Part shown: positions 19,863 through 28,620 of the stretch, one piece after another
Numbering within the stretch: position 1 is the first letter of the stretch
How the letters are laid out: every line of letters begins with the position of its first letter
Assembly (NCBI RefSeq): GCF_030412785.1
Contig: NZ_CP125295.1
Location: forward strand, 310,001 to 374,000
DNA: 64,000 nt
Source of the DNA: Paraburkholderia sabiae
GTDB lineage: Bacteria > Pseudomonadota > Gammaproteobacteria > Burkholderiales > Burkholderiaceae
Reading direction: 5' to 3'
Program-made: the position numbers and the translations under genes
Notes under the pieces: model-generated
Seen by the model: the letters and a program-made list of their open reading frames with translations, nothing else
Told to the model about the DNA's origin: nothing
The model's database searches: none

Positions 19863-20678
19863 CTAGTTTTTCGGCGTGCGCAGCGCGACGAGATTCGTCA
19901 CGCGACGCGCGCCGGCTGCCTTCAGCGTGCGCGCCAGCGCATCGAGCGTTGCGCCCGTCGTCATCACATCGTCGACGACGGCGACATGCAAACCCCGCAC
20001 TGGCCTCGCCACGAGAAACGCGCGGCCGACATTCTGCCTGCGCGCATCGAGATCGAGCTTCGATTGCGGCGCCGTATCGATCACGCGCCGCACGAGCGTC
20101 GCGTCGCTGCGGACGCCGAGCGCTTTCGCGCAGGGCCGCGCGATCTCCCATGCCTGGTTGTACCCGCGCTCCACGAGCCGCCGCGCCGATAACGGCACGG
20201 GCGCGACGACATCGGGGCGGTCGCGTCCGTCGAGCGTGTCGAACACATCGAGCGCGGACCACGCGAGCCTTCGAGCGAACTCATGCGCAAGTGCCAACCG
20301 CGCGCGGAACTTGAGACCGACAGCCAGCGCATCGAGCGGCGCGCGGTAGTCGGCGAGCGCCACGGTTGCATCGAACGCGGGCGGCGTGCTGAGGCAGTCG
20401 CCGCATCGGTAATGCATCAGGCTCGCGCGGCGAAAGCCGCTCAACGGCACTGCGCAGACGGTGCAGCGCAGCCGCGCTTCGTTCCACCAGGCTTCGTCGC
20501 AAAAGGCACACAACGTCCGATGCGACATATTGCCGCACAAAGCGCACGGGTTCGGCAACACGGCACGCGCGAGCGCCGGCAGTGCCGAGACGGACCGTTG
20601 CGCCATCCCGACAAGTCGTTCGCGCAGCGGTTGCACACAGTGAATGGCGCGAGGCCACCGAAAAGCCCAATTCGGCAT
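19863..20678 (-). CDS. ComF-family phosphoribosyltransferase-like protein
   Basis: About 271 residues. The N-terminal zinc-ribbon-like cysteines appear as CALCGN, CAFCDE, CTVC and CGDC. The C-terminal PRTase domain has the PRPP loop VAVVDDVMTTGATLDALA. ComF relatives are linked to DNA uptake in naturally competent bacteria. The start MPNWAFRWP (20678) is chosen because the longer frame would cover the bioC promoter and start. It is divergent from the methyltransferase gene. Confidence 0.85.
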   Translation of the reverse strand: MPNWAFRWPRAIHCVQPLRERLVGMAQRSVSALPALARAVLPNPCALCGNMSHRTLCAFCDEAWWNEARLRCTVCAVPLSGFRRASLMHYRCGDCLSTPPAFDATVALADYRAPLDALAVGLKFRARLALAHEFARRLAWSALDVFDTLDGRDRPDVVAPVPLSARRLVERGYNQAWEIARPCAKALGVRSDATLVRRVIDTAPQSKLDLDARRQNVGRAFLVARPVRGLHVAVVDDVMTTGATLDALARTLKAAGARRVTNLVALRTPKN

Positions 20679-20767
20679 ATCGACACGCCTCCGAAGGCCG
20701 CTGACGCTGAAGGGACGGAATCGAGCGAGTATACTTCGCACTCTTCGTCCGTACGACTCGAATAACC

Positions 20768-21727
20768 GTGTCTCCCACCGAAACTGGCCGTCCGGCCTAT
20801 GATTCGCGCCGTCTCCGGAAGATTTTCGACCGCCGCGCCGCCACCTTCGACGACGTCGCGTTCCTGCCACGCGAGATCGCGCAGCGCATGCGCGAGCGGC
20901 TCGACTACATCAAGGTCAATCCGTCGCAGGTGCTGGATGCAGGCTGCGGCGCGGGCGACGACCTTCCTTCGTTGCGCGAGCGCTTTCCGGAAGCGCCCGT
21001 GTTCGGCACCGATCTCTCGCGTTCGATGCTCGCGCGCGCCGTCACGCACGATGCCGCCGACACCAGCTGGCGCCGCTTTCTGCCCGCATCGCTCGGCAAG
21101 GCGCTTGGCGCGCGGGGGCCGAGGTTTGCTCAAGCCGACTTCTCCGCGTTGCCGTTCGCATCGGGTGCATTCGAATTCATCTGGTCGAATCTCGCGCTGC
21201 ACTGGCACTCGCGGCCCGACCTCGTATTCCCGGAATGGCAGCGCGTGCTGAAGGTCAACGGCCTGCTGATGTTCAGCACGCTAGGCCCCGACACGCTGAA
21301 AGAACTGCGCGGCGCGTATGCCGAGATCGAAGCGGCGCACGGCGTCAATACGCACAAACATGTAATCGACTTCGTAGACATGCACGATCTGGGCGATATG
21401 CTTGTCGAAAGTGGCTTCGAGATTCCCGTGATGGACCAGGAGACGTTGACCATCACGTACAAGTCGCCCGAGTCGCTGCTCGCCGATGTGCGTCGCTGGG
21501 GCGCCTATCCGTTCCGGCGCGAGGGGCTGCCGGGTGTCGCGTCGAGGCGCATGCACAAGGCGCTGCTGGCCGCGCTCGAGGCGCGCCGGCGCGGCGACGG
21601 CACGATCCCGCTCACCTTCGAGGTGATCTACGGGCATGCGTGGAAAGCCGTGCCGCGAACGACGCCGGAAGGGCATGGCATCGTGCGGATCGAAGACATA
21701 GGACGAGGACGGCAGGGCAATCGTTGA
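20768..21727 (+). CDS. bioC: BioC-like SAM-dependent methyltransferase
   Basis: 319 residues. The class I SAM motif is VLDAGCGAGDDLPSL, with FGTDLSRSMLARA as motif post-I. The middle FIWSNLALHWHSRPDLVFPEWQRVLKVNGLLMFSTLGPDTLKEL closely matches the BioC pattern. BioC methylates malonyl-ACP to start pimelate synthesis for biotin. The start is GTG. No other bio genes are nearby, so the biotin role rests on sequence character. Confidence 0.8.
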   Translation: MSPTETGRPAYDSRRLRKIFDRRAATFDDVAFLPREIAQRMRERLDYIKVNPSQVLDAGCGAGDDLPSLRERFPEAPVFGTDLSRSMLARAVTHDAADTSWRRFLPASLGKALGARGPRFAQADFSALPFASGAFEFIWSNLALHWHSRPDLVFPEWQRVLKVNGLLMFSTLGPDTLKELRGAYAEIEAAHGVNTHKHVIDFVDMHDLGDMLVESGFEIPVMDQETLTITYKSPESLLADVRRWGAYPFRREGLPGVASRRMHKALLAALEARRRGDGTIPLTFEVIYGHAWKAVPRTTPEGHGIVRIEDIGRGRQGNR

Positions 21728-21815
21728 GGCGGTAAAGAGGGCAGCCGTTATGTCCGAAATTAGCGGCTCAAAAAGTGCGTCAAAACGGCGCAGAGGCTTA
21801 TGTGGCTTGGGTTGC

Positions 21816-21856
21816 GGGCCGATAGAGCGTTGCTTGTGGATGCCATAGATCGGCCC
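21816..21856. promoter_or_regulatory. Inverted repeat GGGCCGAT-N25-ATCGGCCC around the -35 of the oxidase cluster
   Basis: Two perfect 8-bp arms (21816-21823 and 21849-21856). The right arm abuts the -10 and the -35 lies between the arms, so it could be a split operator. The binding protein is unknown. Confidence 0.4.
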
Positions 21857-21862
21857 TATAAT
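21834..21862 (+). promoter_or_regulatory. Promoter of the DUF2244-coxBA unit
   Basis: TTGTGG, 17 bp, TATAAT. The -10 is perfect and the spacing ideal; it lies about 130 bp upstream of the DUF2244 gene. Confidence 0.7.
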
Positions 21863-21994
21863 GCGTCAGTTTGTCGCTCAAAGTTCCCACAATTGGAGCG
21901 GCAGTCCGGGGCGTACGCTTCGGGTAGCGGTAGTTGCGCCGGGCTTGAATGGCAGTGGCGGTAGGCGGTGACTGGCGGTTCGCGGGAGGCAGCG

Positions 21995-22489
21995 ATGAAT
22001 GCAACCGATCTGCTGGCTGAGTCGGAGCCCGTCCTCAAGGACTGGCTGATGAAGCGCAACTGTTCGGTTTCGCCGCGGCAATTCGTGTTCTTCTATGTGT
22101 CGCTCGCGGCATTCTCGCTCTTAATTGCATTCCTGCTGGTCCTGTGCGGTGCGTGGCTGGTGTTGCCGTTCACGGGTATCGAGTTGCTCGCTGTCGGTGT
22201 CGCATTTGCAATCTATGCACGCCATGCTGTCGATTACGAGCGCATCCGGCTGTTTCCAAACCGGCTCGTGATCGAACAGGTCAGCGCCGAGCATCTCACG
22301 CAGTTCGAATTCAATCCGCGCTGGGTGCGGGTCGAACCAGGGGCGACGCCGCGCGACCGCATCACGCTGGTTTCGCGGGGCGAGTCGGTCACGGTCGGGC
22401 TGCACCTTGCGCAATATCGGCGCGCGCAATTCGCCGACGAACTGCGGCTGTGGATCAGGCAGTGCCAGGCGCAAAAAGTTGCGTATTGA
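21995..22489 (+). CDS. DUF2244-type membrane protein at head of cytochrome oxidase cluster
   Basis: 164 residues with two adjacent hydrophobic helices (about residues 38-60 and 63-80) and a soluble C-terminal half (YERIRLFPNRLVIEQ...). This matches the DUF2244 pattern found ahead of coxB in betaproteobacteria. Function is unknown; position suggests oxidase assembly. The ATG at 21995 has GGGAGG about 8 bp upstream, better than the GTG 27 bp earlier. Confidence 0.8.
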   Translation: MNATDLLAESEPVLKDWLMKRNCSVSPRQFVFFYVSLAAFSLLIAFLLVLCGAWLVLPFTGIELLAVGVAFAIYARHAVDYERIRLFPNRLVIEQVSAEHLTQFEFNPRWVRVEPGATPRDRITLVSRGESVTVGLHLAQYRRAQFADELRLWIRQCQAQKVAY

Positions 22490-22569
22490 ATCGCGCGCCG
22501 TTCCAGAAGACGAGAGACAGCCTTCCAGCGGGGTCGAGGGTTTGAATGGAAATTTTGGGTAAGGAAGCT

Positions 22570-24255
22570 ATGAAAACAATCAAGCGAGCCCTCATGGGTG
22601 TGCTGGCGTGTAGCGGACTGCTGTTCGCCGGCGCCGCCCTTGCAGTCGGCGACAGTCCGGGCGGCCCCGCCGTCAACGAGATCAATCTCCAGCCGCCCGT
22701 GACGAGGATTGCCGAAGAGCTCTACAGCCTCCACACGTTCATGCTGATTCTCTGCACGGTGATCTTCATCGGCGTGTTCGGCGTGATGTTCTATTCGATC
22801 TTTGCGCACCGCAAGTCGAAGGGTTTCAAGGCGGCGAATTTCCACGAAAGCACCACCGTCGAAATCATCTGGACGATCGTCCCGTTCATCATCGTCGTGC
22901 TGATGGCGTTGCCCGCCACCAAGACAGTCGTCGCGATGAAGGACACCACCAACGCCGACCTGACCGTCAAGGTCACCGGCTATCAGTGGAAGTGGGCCTA
23001 CGACTACGTGAAGGGTCCGGGTGAAGGCATCAACTTTTACTCGACGCTGACCACGCCGCGCAGCCAGGTCGACGGCCAGGCGCCGAAGACGGATACGTAC
23101 CTGCAGGAAGTCGACAATCCGCTCGTCGTCCCCGTCAACAAGAAGATCCGCATCATCACCACCGCCAACGACGTCGTGCACTCGTGGTACGTGCCCGCGT
23201 TCGGCGTGAAGCAGGATGCGATCCCCGGCTTCGTGCGCGACACGTGGTTCAAGGCGGAGAAGGTCGGCACCTATCGCGGCTTCTGTACCGAGCTGTGCGG
23301 CAAGGAACACGCGTTCATGCCCGTGGTAGTCAACGTGCTGTCCGACGAGGACTACGCGAAGTGGGTCGATGGCGAGAAGAAGAAAATGGCCGCCGGCCAG
23401 GACGACCCGAACAAGAACTACACGCTGGCCGAGCTGACTGAGCGCGGCGGCAAGGTGTACGCGGCGAACTGCGCCGTTTGTCACCAGCCGACGGGCAAGG
23501 GCGCGGGCGCGTTCCCGGCGCTCGACGGCAGCAAGGTCGCGAACGGCGCGCTCGCCGAACATGTGAGCATCGTGCTGAAGGGCAAGAACGCGATGCCGTC
23601 GTGGGCGCCGACGTTGAACGACGTCGAGATCGCTTCCGTCATCACGTTCGAACGTAACTCGTGGGGCAACCACACGGGCGACATCCTGCAGCCGAAGCAG
23701 GTCGCCGAGGCGCGTAACGGCCGTCTGCCGTCGGGCGGCGATCACCTCGCGGGTGCTGCGGCGGCTGCCGCATCGGACGCAGCAGCGGCGAGCGGCGCGG
23801 AAGGCGCGAGCGGCGCGGAAGGCGCGAGCGGCGCGGCTGCGGCAAGCGGCGAAGCGGGCGCATCGGCTCCCGCGGCGGCTTCGGGTGCGTCGGGCGCTTC
23901 GGGTGCATCGGACAACGCAGCAGCTTCGGCGCCGCAGGCGTCGCTGCCTGCCAGCGTCTACTTCGAGACCAACAAGAGCTCGCTGCCCGCCGACGCGAAA
24001 GCGGCCATCGACGCCGCTGCTGCTTACGCGAAGGCGCATCCGGACGCGAAGTTCACGCTGTCGGGCTTCACCGACGCAACGGGTTCCGCCGACAAGAACG
24101 CGAAGCTCGCCAAGGCGCGCGCCGAAGCCGTGCGCGATGCGCTCAAGGCAGCAGGCATCGCCGAAGACCATATTATTTTGAAGAAGCCGGAGACGATCAC
24201 GGGCGGTGCGGACGCGAAGGAAGCACGCCGTGTTGAGATCAGCCCAGCGGCCTGA
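22570..24255 (+). CDS. coxB: Cytochrome c oxidase subunit II fused to cytochrome c and an OmpA-like domain
   Basis: 561 residues. A signal peptide (about 1-26) and two membrane helices (near 50-70 and 88-110) lead to the periplasmic CuA domain. Its ligands are His204, and C239-x-E-x-C243-x3-H247-x2-M250. A class I cytochrome c domain follows with CAVCH (301-305), making this a caa3-type subunit. Next come an Ala/Gly/Ser linker (about 395-457) and a C-terminal OmpA-like domain (458-561) with the TDATGS motif (Asp502) and the KARAEAV helix (Arg517), both positions that bind peptidoglycan in OmpA domains. MKTIKRALMG at 22570, behind AAGGAAG, is preferred to the ATG eight codons earlier. Confidence 0.93.
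   Translation: MKTIKRALMGVLACSGLLFAGAALAVGDSPGGPAVNEINLQPPVTRIAEELYSLHTFMLILCTVIFIGVFGVMFYSIFAHRKSKGFKAANFHESTTVEIIWTIVPFIIVVLMALPATKTVVAMKDTTNADLTVKVTGYQWKWAYDYVKGPGEGINFYSTLTTPRSQVDGQAPKTDTYLQEVDNPLVVPVNKKIRIITTANDVVHSWYVPAFGVKQDAIPGFVRDTWFKAEKVGTYRGFCTELCGKEHAFMPVVVNVLSDEDYAKWVDGEKKKMAAGQDDPNKNYTLAELTERGGKVYAANCAVCHQPTGKGAGAFPALDGSKVANGALAEHVSIVLKGKNAMPSWAPTLNDVEIASVITFERNSWGNHTGDILQPKQVAEARNGRLPSGGDHLAGAAAAAASDAAAASGAEGASGAEGASGAAAASGEAGASAPAAASGASGASGASDNAAASAPQASLPASVYFETNKSSLPADAKAAIDAAAAYAKAHPDAKFTLSGFTDATGSADKNAKLAKARAEAVRDALKAAGIAEDHIILKKPETITGGADAKEARRVEISPAA
23791..23836 (+). repeat. 18-bp tandem repeat inside coxB linker
   Basis: Unit AGCGGCGCGGAAGGCGCG, two perfect copies and a partial third, encoding SGAEGA repeats between the cytochrome c and OmpA-like domains. 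Such repeats can vary in copy number between strains. Confidence 0.8.
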
Positions 24256-24299
24256 CGTGCCAAGTCAGAGAAAAGCAGGATTCGATTTAGGAGATTGTC

Positions 24300-25913
24300 A
24301 TGTCTAGCATCGGACACGATGTAGCCGCAGGGCACGAGCACGTGCACGGCGACCACGCCCACGAGACGCCGCATGGCTGGCGTCGCTGGCTGTTCGCGAC
24401 GAACCATAAAGACATCGGTACGCTGTATCTGCTGTTCTCGTTCATCATGTTCCTGTCCGGCGGCGTGATGGCGCTGGGCATCCGTGCTGAACTGTTCGAA
24501 CCGGGCCTGCAGATCATGCGCCCCGAGTTCTTCAACCAGCTGACCACCATGCACGGCCTGATCATGGTGTTCGGCGCGATCATGCCGGCCTTCGTCGGCT
24601 TCGCGAACTGGATGATTCCGCTGCAGATCGGCGCATCGGACATGGCCTTCGCGCGGATGAACAACTTCAGCTTCTGGCTGCTGCCCGTCGCTGCCGTGCT
24701 GCTGGTCGGTTCGTTCTTCACGCCGGGCGGTGCAACGGCCGCCGGCTGGACGCTGTACGCGCCGCTCTCGACGCAGATGGGCCCGGGCATGGACTTCGCG
24801 ATTTTCGCGGTCCACATCATGGGCGCGTCGTCGATCATGGGCGGTATCAACATCGTCGTGACGATCCTGAACATGCGCGCACCCGGCCTCACGCTGATGA
24901 AGATGCCGATGTTCGTGTGGACGTGGCTGATCACCGCGTACCTGCTGATCGCCGTGATGCCGGTGCTCGCGGGCGCGATCACGATGGTGCTGTTCGACCG
25001 CCACTTCGGTACGTCCTTCTTCAATGCGGCAGGCGGCGGCGACCCGGTGATGTATCAGCACATCTTCTGGTTCTTCGGCCACCCCGAGGTGTACATCATG
25101 ATCTTGCCGGCGTTCGGGATCGTGTCGCAGGTGATCCCGGCGTTCGCGCGCAAGCCGCTGTTCGGCTATAGCTCGATGGTGTACGCAACGGCATCGATCG
25201 CGATCCTGTCGTTCATGGTCTGGGCGCACCACATGTTCGCGACGGGCATGCCCGTCACCGGCCAGCTGTTCTTCATGTACGCGACGATGCTGATCGCCGT
25301 GCCGACGGGCGTGAAGGTGTTCAACTGGGTCGCGACGATGTGGCGCGGTTCGCTCACCTTCGAAACGCCGATGCTGTTCGCGGTGGGCTTCCTGTTCGTG
25401 TTCACGTTCGGCGGTCTGACGGGCCTGATGCTCGCGATGGCGCCGCTCGACATCCAGTATCACGGCACCTACTTCGTGGTCGCGCACTTCCACTATGTGC
25501 TGGTGGCGGGTTCGCTGTTCGGTCTCTTCTCCGGCTGGTATTACTGGTCGCCGAAATGGACCGGCTGGATGTACAACGAGACGCGCGGCAAGATCCACTT
25601 CTGGGCGTCGCTGATCTTCTTCAACCTCGCGTTCCTGCCGATGCACTTTGTCGGTCTGGCCGGTATGCCGCGTCGCTACGCCGACTATCCGGCGCAATTC
25701 ACCGACTGGAACCAGGTCATCACCATCGGCGCATTCGGCTTCGGTCTTGCGCAGGTGTACTTCCTGTTCGCGGTCGCGTTGCCGGCCTATCGCGGCGGCG
25801 GCGAACTCGAGCAGGCAGGTGACAAGCCGTGGGACGGCGCGACGGGCCTCGAATGGACCGTGCCGAGCCCGGCACCGTTCCACACGTTCGAAAATCCGCC
25901 GACGGTCGAGTAA
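24300..25913 (+). CDS. coxA: Cytochrome c oxidase subunit I
   Basis: 537-residue heme-copper oxidase core with twelve hydrophobic helices. The low-spin heme ligand region is TTMHGLIMVFG, CuB/Tyr cross-link segment is WFFGHPEVYIMILPAFG, the paired histidines are WAHHMF, and the high-spin heme ligands lie in YFVVAHFHYVL. The Glu in HPEVY and surrounding residues indicate an A-type proton-pumping enzyme. TTTAGGAG precedes the ATG. It follows coxB by 44 bp. Confidence 0.97.
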   Translation: MSSIGHDVAAGHEHVHGDHAHETPHGWRRWLFATNHKDIGTLYLLFSFIMFLSGGVMALGIRAELFEPGLQIMRPEFFNQLTTMHGLIMVFGAIMPAFVGFANWMIPLQIGASDMAFARMNNFSFWLLPVAAVLLVGSFFTPGGATAAGWTLYAPLSTQMGPGMDFAIFAVHIMGASSIMGGINIVVTILNMRAPGLTLMKMPMFVWTWLITAYLLIAVMPVLAGAITMVLFDRHFGTSFFNAAGGGDPVMYQHIFWFFGHPEVYIMILPAFGIVSQVIPAFARKPLFGYSSMVYATASIAILSFMVWAHHMFATGMPVTGQLFFMYATMLIAVPTGVKVFNWVATMWRGSLTFETPMLFAVGFLFVFTFGGLTGLMLAMAPLDIQYHGTYFVVAHFHYVLVAGSLFGLFSGWYYWSPKWTGWMYNETRGKIHFWASLIFFNLAFLPMHFVGLAGMPRRYADYPAQFTDWNQVITIGAFGFGLAQVYFLFAVALPAYRGGGELEQAGDKPWDGATGLEWTVPSPAPFHTFENPPTVE

Positions 25914-25933
25914 GCCGTCAGCAGTCTTCGCAG

Positions 25934-25967
25934 TTCCTGCTCCGGCGTCGCCACGCCGGAGCAGGAA
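25934..25967. repeat. 15-bp hairpin downstream of coxA
   Basis: TTCCTGCTCCGGCGT, loop CGCC, then the perfect complement. No T-run follows on either strand, so it is more likely an mRNA processing or stability element than an intrinsic terminator. Confidence 0.6.
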
Positions 25968-25995
25968 AGCTGGATAAAAGCAGGCAGCACCACGA

Positions 25996-26142
25996 ATGTC
26001 GAGCATGAGTCGGAATCCACAAAAAAGACGTACGCCTGAAGAAATTCGCGCAGGGAACCTGCGGCTCGGTCTGATTCTGCTGATCGTCGTCGCCGTCTTT
26101 TTTCTGGGTGCCGTCGTCAAGCAGGTCTGGTTTGCTCACTGA
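25996..26142 (+). CDS. Small cytochrome oxidase assembly protein, single membrane helix
   Basis: A 48-residue protein starting MSSMSRNPQKRRTPEEIR. A basic N-terminus is followed by one helix (about residues 24-42, LILLIVVAVFFLGAVV) and a short tail KQVWFAH. Small proteins of this type occur between coxA and ctaG in betaproteobacteria and are annotated as oxidase small assembly proteins. A second ATG lies three codons on. Evidence is position and topology; biochemical role is not established from sequence. Confidence 0.75.
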   Translation: MSSMSRNPQKRRTPEEIRAGNLRLGLILLIVVAVFFLGAVVKQVWFAH

Positions 26143-26194
26143 CCTGGCGTGACGAGTCTGTAGTGCCGTGCATGTGATCCGTTGAGGAAGTTCG

Positions 26195-26809
26195 ATGTCG
26201 ACGCAACCGCCCGCTGGGGCCGACCGTTCTTTTAACCGTCCGATGCTGGTCAAGCTGGTCGTCGTCGCATTGCTGATGTTCGGCTTTGGGTTTGCGCTGG
26301 TGCCGATGTATCGCGCGATCTGCGAGGTCACGGGCATCAACAACCTCGTGCAGCGCGACGCCACGGCGCGCGAGGCGAAGAACACGCAGGTCGACATGAC
26401 CCGCACGATTTCGATCGAGTTCGACGCGAATGCGCGTGGGCCGCTCGGTTTCAAGCCGGAGCAGAACAGTATCGACGTGCATCCCGGCGAAGTCACGACG
26501 GTGATGTACGACGTGAGCAACCAGCAGGCGCGCACGATTCAGGCGCAAGCCATTCCGAGCTACGCGCCGAAGCAGGCGACCGAGTTCTTCAGGAAGATCG
26601 AGTGTTTTTGCTTTACGCAGCAGACGTTGAAGGCGAACGAGTCGAAGCGGATGCCCGTGGTGTTCGTCGTCGATCCGAAGCTGCCGAAAGACGTGAAGAC
26701 GATCACGCTGTCGTACACGTTCTTCGAACTGAATGCGCCTGCGGCGACGACGCGCGGCACGGAAGGTCAGACGGCTGACGGCGCGGCGAAAGCTGCAAAC
26801 CCGGCCTGA
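26195..26809 (+). CDS. ctaG: Cytochrome c oxidase copper assembly protein CtaG/Cox11
   Basis: 204 residues: one N-terminal helix (about 20-40) and a periplasmic Cox11 immunoglobulin-like domain. The copper motif is CFCF in FFRKIECFCFTQQTL, and VPMYRAICEVTG and MPVVFVVDPKL are family segments. It delivers copper to the CuB site of subunit I. It lies in the assembly block between coxA and coxC. Confidence 0.94.
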   Translation: MSTQPPAGADRSFNRPMLVKLVVVALLMFGFGFALVPMYRAICEVTGINNLVQRDATAREAKNTQVDMTRTISIEFDANARGPLGFKPEQNSIDVHPGEVTTVMYDVSNQQARTIQAQAIPSYAPKQATEFFRKIECFCFTQQTLKANESKRMPVVFVVDPKLPKDVKTITLSYTFFELNAPAATTRGTEGQTADGAAKAANPA

Positions 26810-26847
26810 CGCGTATCAATGACGCTTGCCCAGAGAAGCCGAGGAAC

Positions 26848-27057
26848 ATGAACGATAGCGGTCGCGGCGGCAGGAAAAGCAGTTTCGGCCAGTCGATGAA
26901 AGCGGTGATGTGGTCGTTTTTCGGTGTGCGCAAACGGCGCGATCTGGAAGCGGACGCCACGCAACTGAATCCGTTGCACGTCGTCGCAGCGGCGCTGATC
27001 GGCGCGGCGATTTTCATCGGTGTGCTGATTCTGATCGTACGCGCGGTGGTCGGCTGA
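26848..27057 (+). CDS. DUF2970 small membrane protein
   Basis: 69 residues: a basic cytoplasmic N-terminus (SFGQSMKAVMWSFFGVRKRRD) and a C-terminal helix (about residues 46-67). This matches the DUF2970 pattern of cox clusters. Function unknown. GAAGCCGAGGAAC precedes the ATG. Confidence 0.8.
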   Translation: MNDSGRGGRKSSFGQSMKAVMWSFFGVRKRRDLEADATQLNPLHVVAAALIGAAIFIGVLILIVRAVVG

Positions 27058-27202
27058 GGCGCTTGAACGAGGCTGGACGCAATGAATGGAGCAGGGCGGC
27101 GCAGCGCAGCGCGCCGCAGGAGATAGAGCCCGGGCGCAGCGCAGTCGGCTGTGGATTCAACGGGACCAAGCGGAACAACTGGACTGAAGTGGAGAATCAA
27201 CA

Positions 27203-28060
27203 ATGAGCGGTCAAAACGAGAGCCCGTACTATTTCATACCGCATCCGTCGCGGCATCCGATCAGTGCTGCAATCGGTCTGCTGGTCATGCTCGGATCGTT
27301 TGCGGCGTGGGTGAACGGCGAGCCGTGGGCTCCCATCACGGCGCTGATCGGTCTGCTGTGGCTGCTCTTCACGCTGTACCACTGGTTCGGCGACGCCATC
27401 TCCGAGTCGGAAGGCGGCATGTACGGCAAGCGCGTCGATGCGTCGTACCGCTGGAGCATGAGCTGGTTCATCTTCTCCGAAGTGATGTTCTTCGGCGCGT
27501 TCTTCGGCGCGCTGTTCTACGCGCGCCAGATCGCGATGCATCAGCTCGGCAGTCTCGACTACAAGCTGATCTGGCCGGATTTCTCGGCGGTATGGCCGAA
27601 TATCGGACCGGCAGATCTCGTGTCGCACTTCAAGTCGATGACGCCGTGGCCCGTGCCGACCATCAACACCGCGCTGCTGCTGTCGTCGGGCGCGACGCTG
27701 ACGGTTTCGCACCACGCGCTGCGCGACAATCACCGCACCAAGGCCATCGCATGGCTCGCGGCTACGCTGGTGCTGGGCGTGTCGTTCCTGTTCCTGCAGG
27801 GTTTCGAGTATTTCCACGCGTACAACGAGCTGAACCTGACGCTCGCGTCGGGCGTGTACGGTTCGACGTTCTTCCTGCTGACGGGCTTCCACGGTTTCCA
27901 CGTGTTCCTGGGCGGCACGATGCTGGCTATCGTGATGATCCGGCTTATCCGTGGTCACTTCACGGCGGATCACCATTTCGCGTTCGAAGGCGCGGCGTGG
28001 TACTGGCACTTTGTGGACGTCGTGTGGCTCGGGCTGTACGTCGTCGTGTACTGGCTGTAA
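27203..28060 (+). CDS. coxC: Cytochrome c oxidase subunit III
   Basis: 285 residues with seven hydrophobic helices. Family motifs are YYFIPHPSRHP, RVDASYRWSMSWFIFSEVMFF (membrane Glu), LTGFHGFHVFLGG and AAWYWHFVDVVWLGLYVVVY. Subunit III stabilises the core and proton uptake. It is 145 bp downstream of the DUF2970 gene. Confidence 0.96.
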   Translation: MSGQNESPYYFIPHPSRHPISAAIGLLVMLGSFAAWVNGEPWAPITALIGLLWLLFTLYHWFGDAISESEGGMYGKRVDASYRWSMSWFIFSEVMFFGAFFGALFYARQIAMHQLGSLDYKLIWPDFSAVWPNIGPADLVSHFKSMTPWPVPTINTALLLSSGATLTVSHHALRDNHRTKAIAWLAATLVLGVSFLFLQGFEYFHAYNELNLTLASGVYGSTFFLLTGFHGFHVFLGGTMLAIVMIRLIRGHFTADHHFAFEGAAWYWHFVDVVWLGLYVVVYWL

Positions 28061-28149
28061 GCGTCGTTCGGATACGACGAAAACCTGCGCGAGGCGTGCG
28101 TCATATCGACGCATCGAGGCGGTAAGCGCGGGCTGGAAGAAGACGTGAA

Positions 28150-28183
28150 CAACGCCGCCCTCGACCCCGTCGGGGCGGCGTTG
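28150..28183. terminator. Hairpin between coxC and the twin-transmembrane gene
   Basis: AACGCCGCCC and GGGCGGCGTT pair perfectly across a 12-base loop. The genes converge here. T-tracts are short on both sides, so termination is probable but not certain. Confidence 0.5.
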
Positions 28184-28311
28184 TACTTGATAAGGCAGGA
28201 ATGTCGCCGCGCGGGTAATGGTGTATTGCCCGATAGGCGCGGAAATTCGATGGCATACTTCGCCGTCGATTTTGAGATGGCGGACGGCAGGTGGCAGAAC
28301 GCAAGCGCGCG

Positions 28312-28521
28312 TCAGCGGCCGTACGGGATGCCCGTCGAGTGAATCCAGCCCATCCAGTTCGCGAACAGGATGAACAGGAACAGCGAAATCGACAGACCGA
28401 CGCGCGTCGCCAGCGACCACACCATACGCTTCGTCTTGCCCCGGTCGTGCATCATGAAGTACAGCGCGGACACCATGCTGGCGATGATCAGAGCGAACGC
28501 GATGGGAACGAGAATGTGCAT
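28312..28521 (-). CDS. Twin-transmembrane protein (DUF2909-like)
   Basis: 69 residues with two hydrophobic helices (about 3-24 and 41-60) joined by the basic loop MMHDRGKTKRM. This is the DUF2909 pattern. It lies on the opposite strand inside the oxidase cluster, divergent from the SURF1 gene by 99 bp. Function unknown. Confidence 0.8.
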   Translation of the reverse strand: MHILVPIAFALIIASMVSALYFMMHDRGKTKRMVWSLATRVGLSISLFLFILFANWMGWIHSTGIPYGR

Positions 28522-28620
28522 GGAACCAACTGAAATTCAGGAAAGCGAAAGCAACGATTTCATTATCGCACCGCACGCAATGGTTCGTCTGTCGGCTTCA
28601 ACGCAGTCCAACATCGCACG

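Noticed and set aside
22234..26120. 645- and 698-codon minus-strand frames
   Set aside because: They are antisense to coxB and coxA, with low-complexity Arg/His/Glu composition and no recognisable motif.
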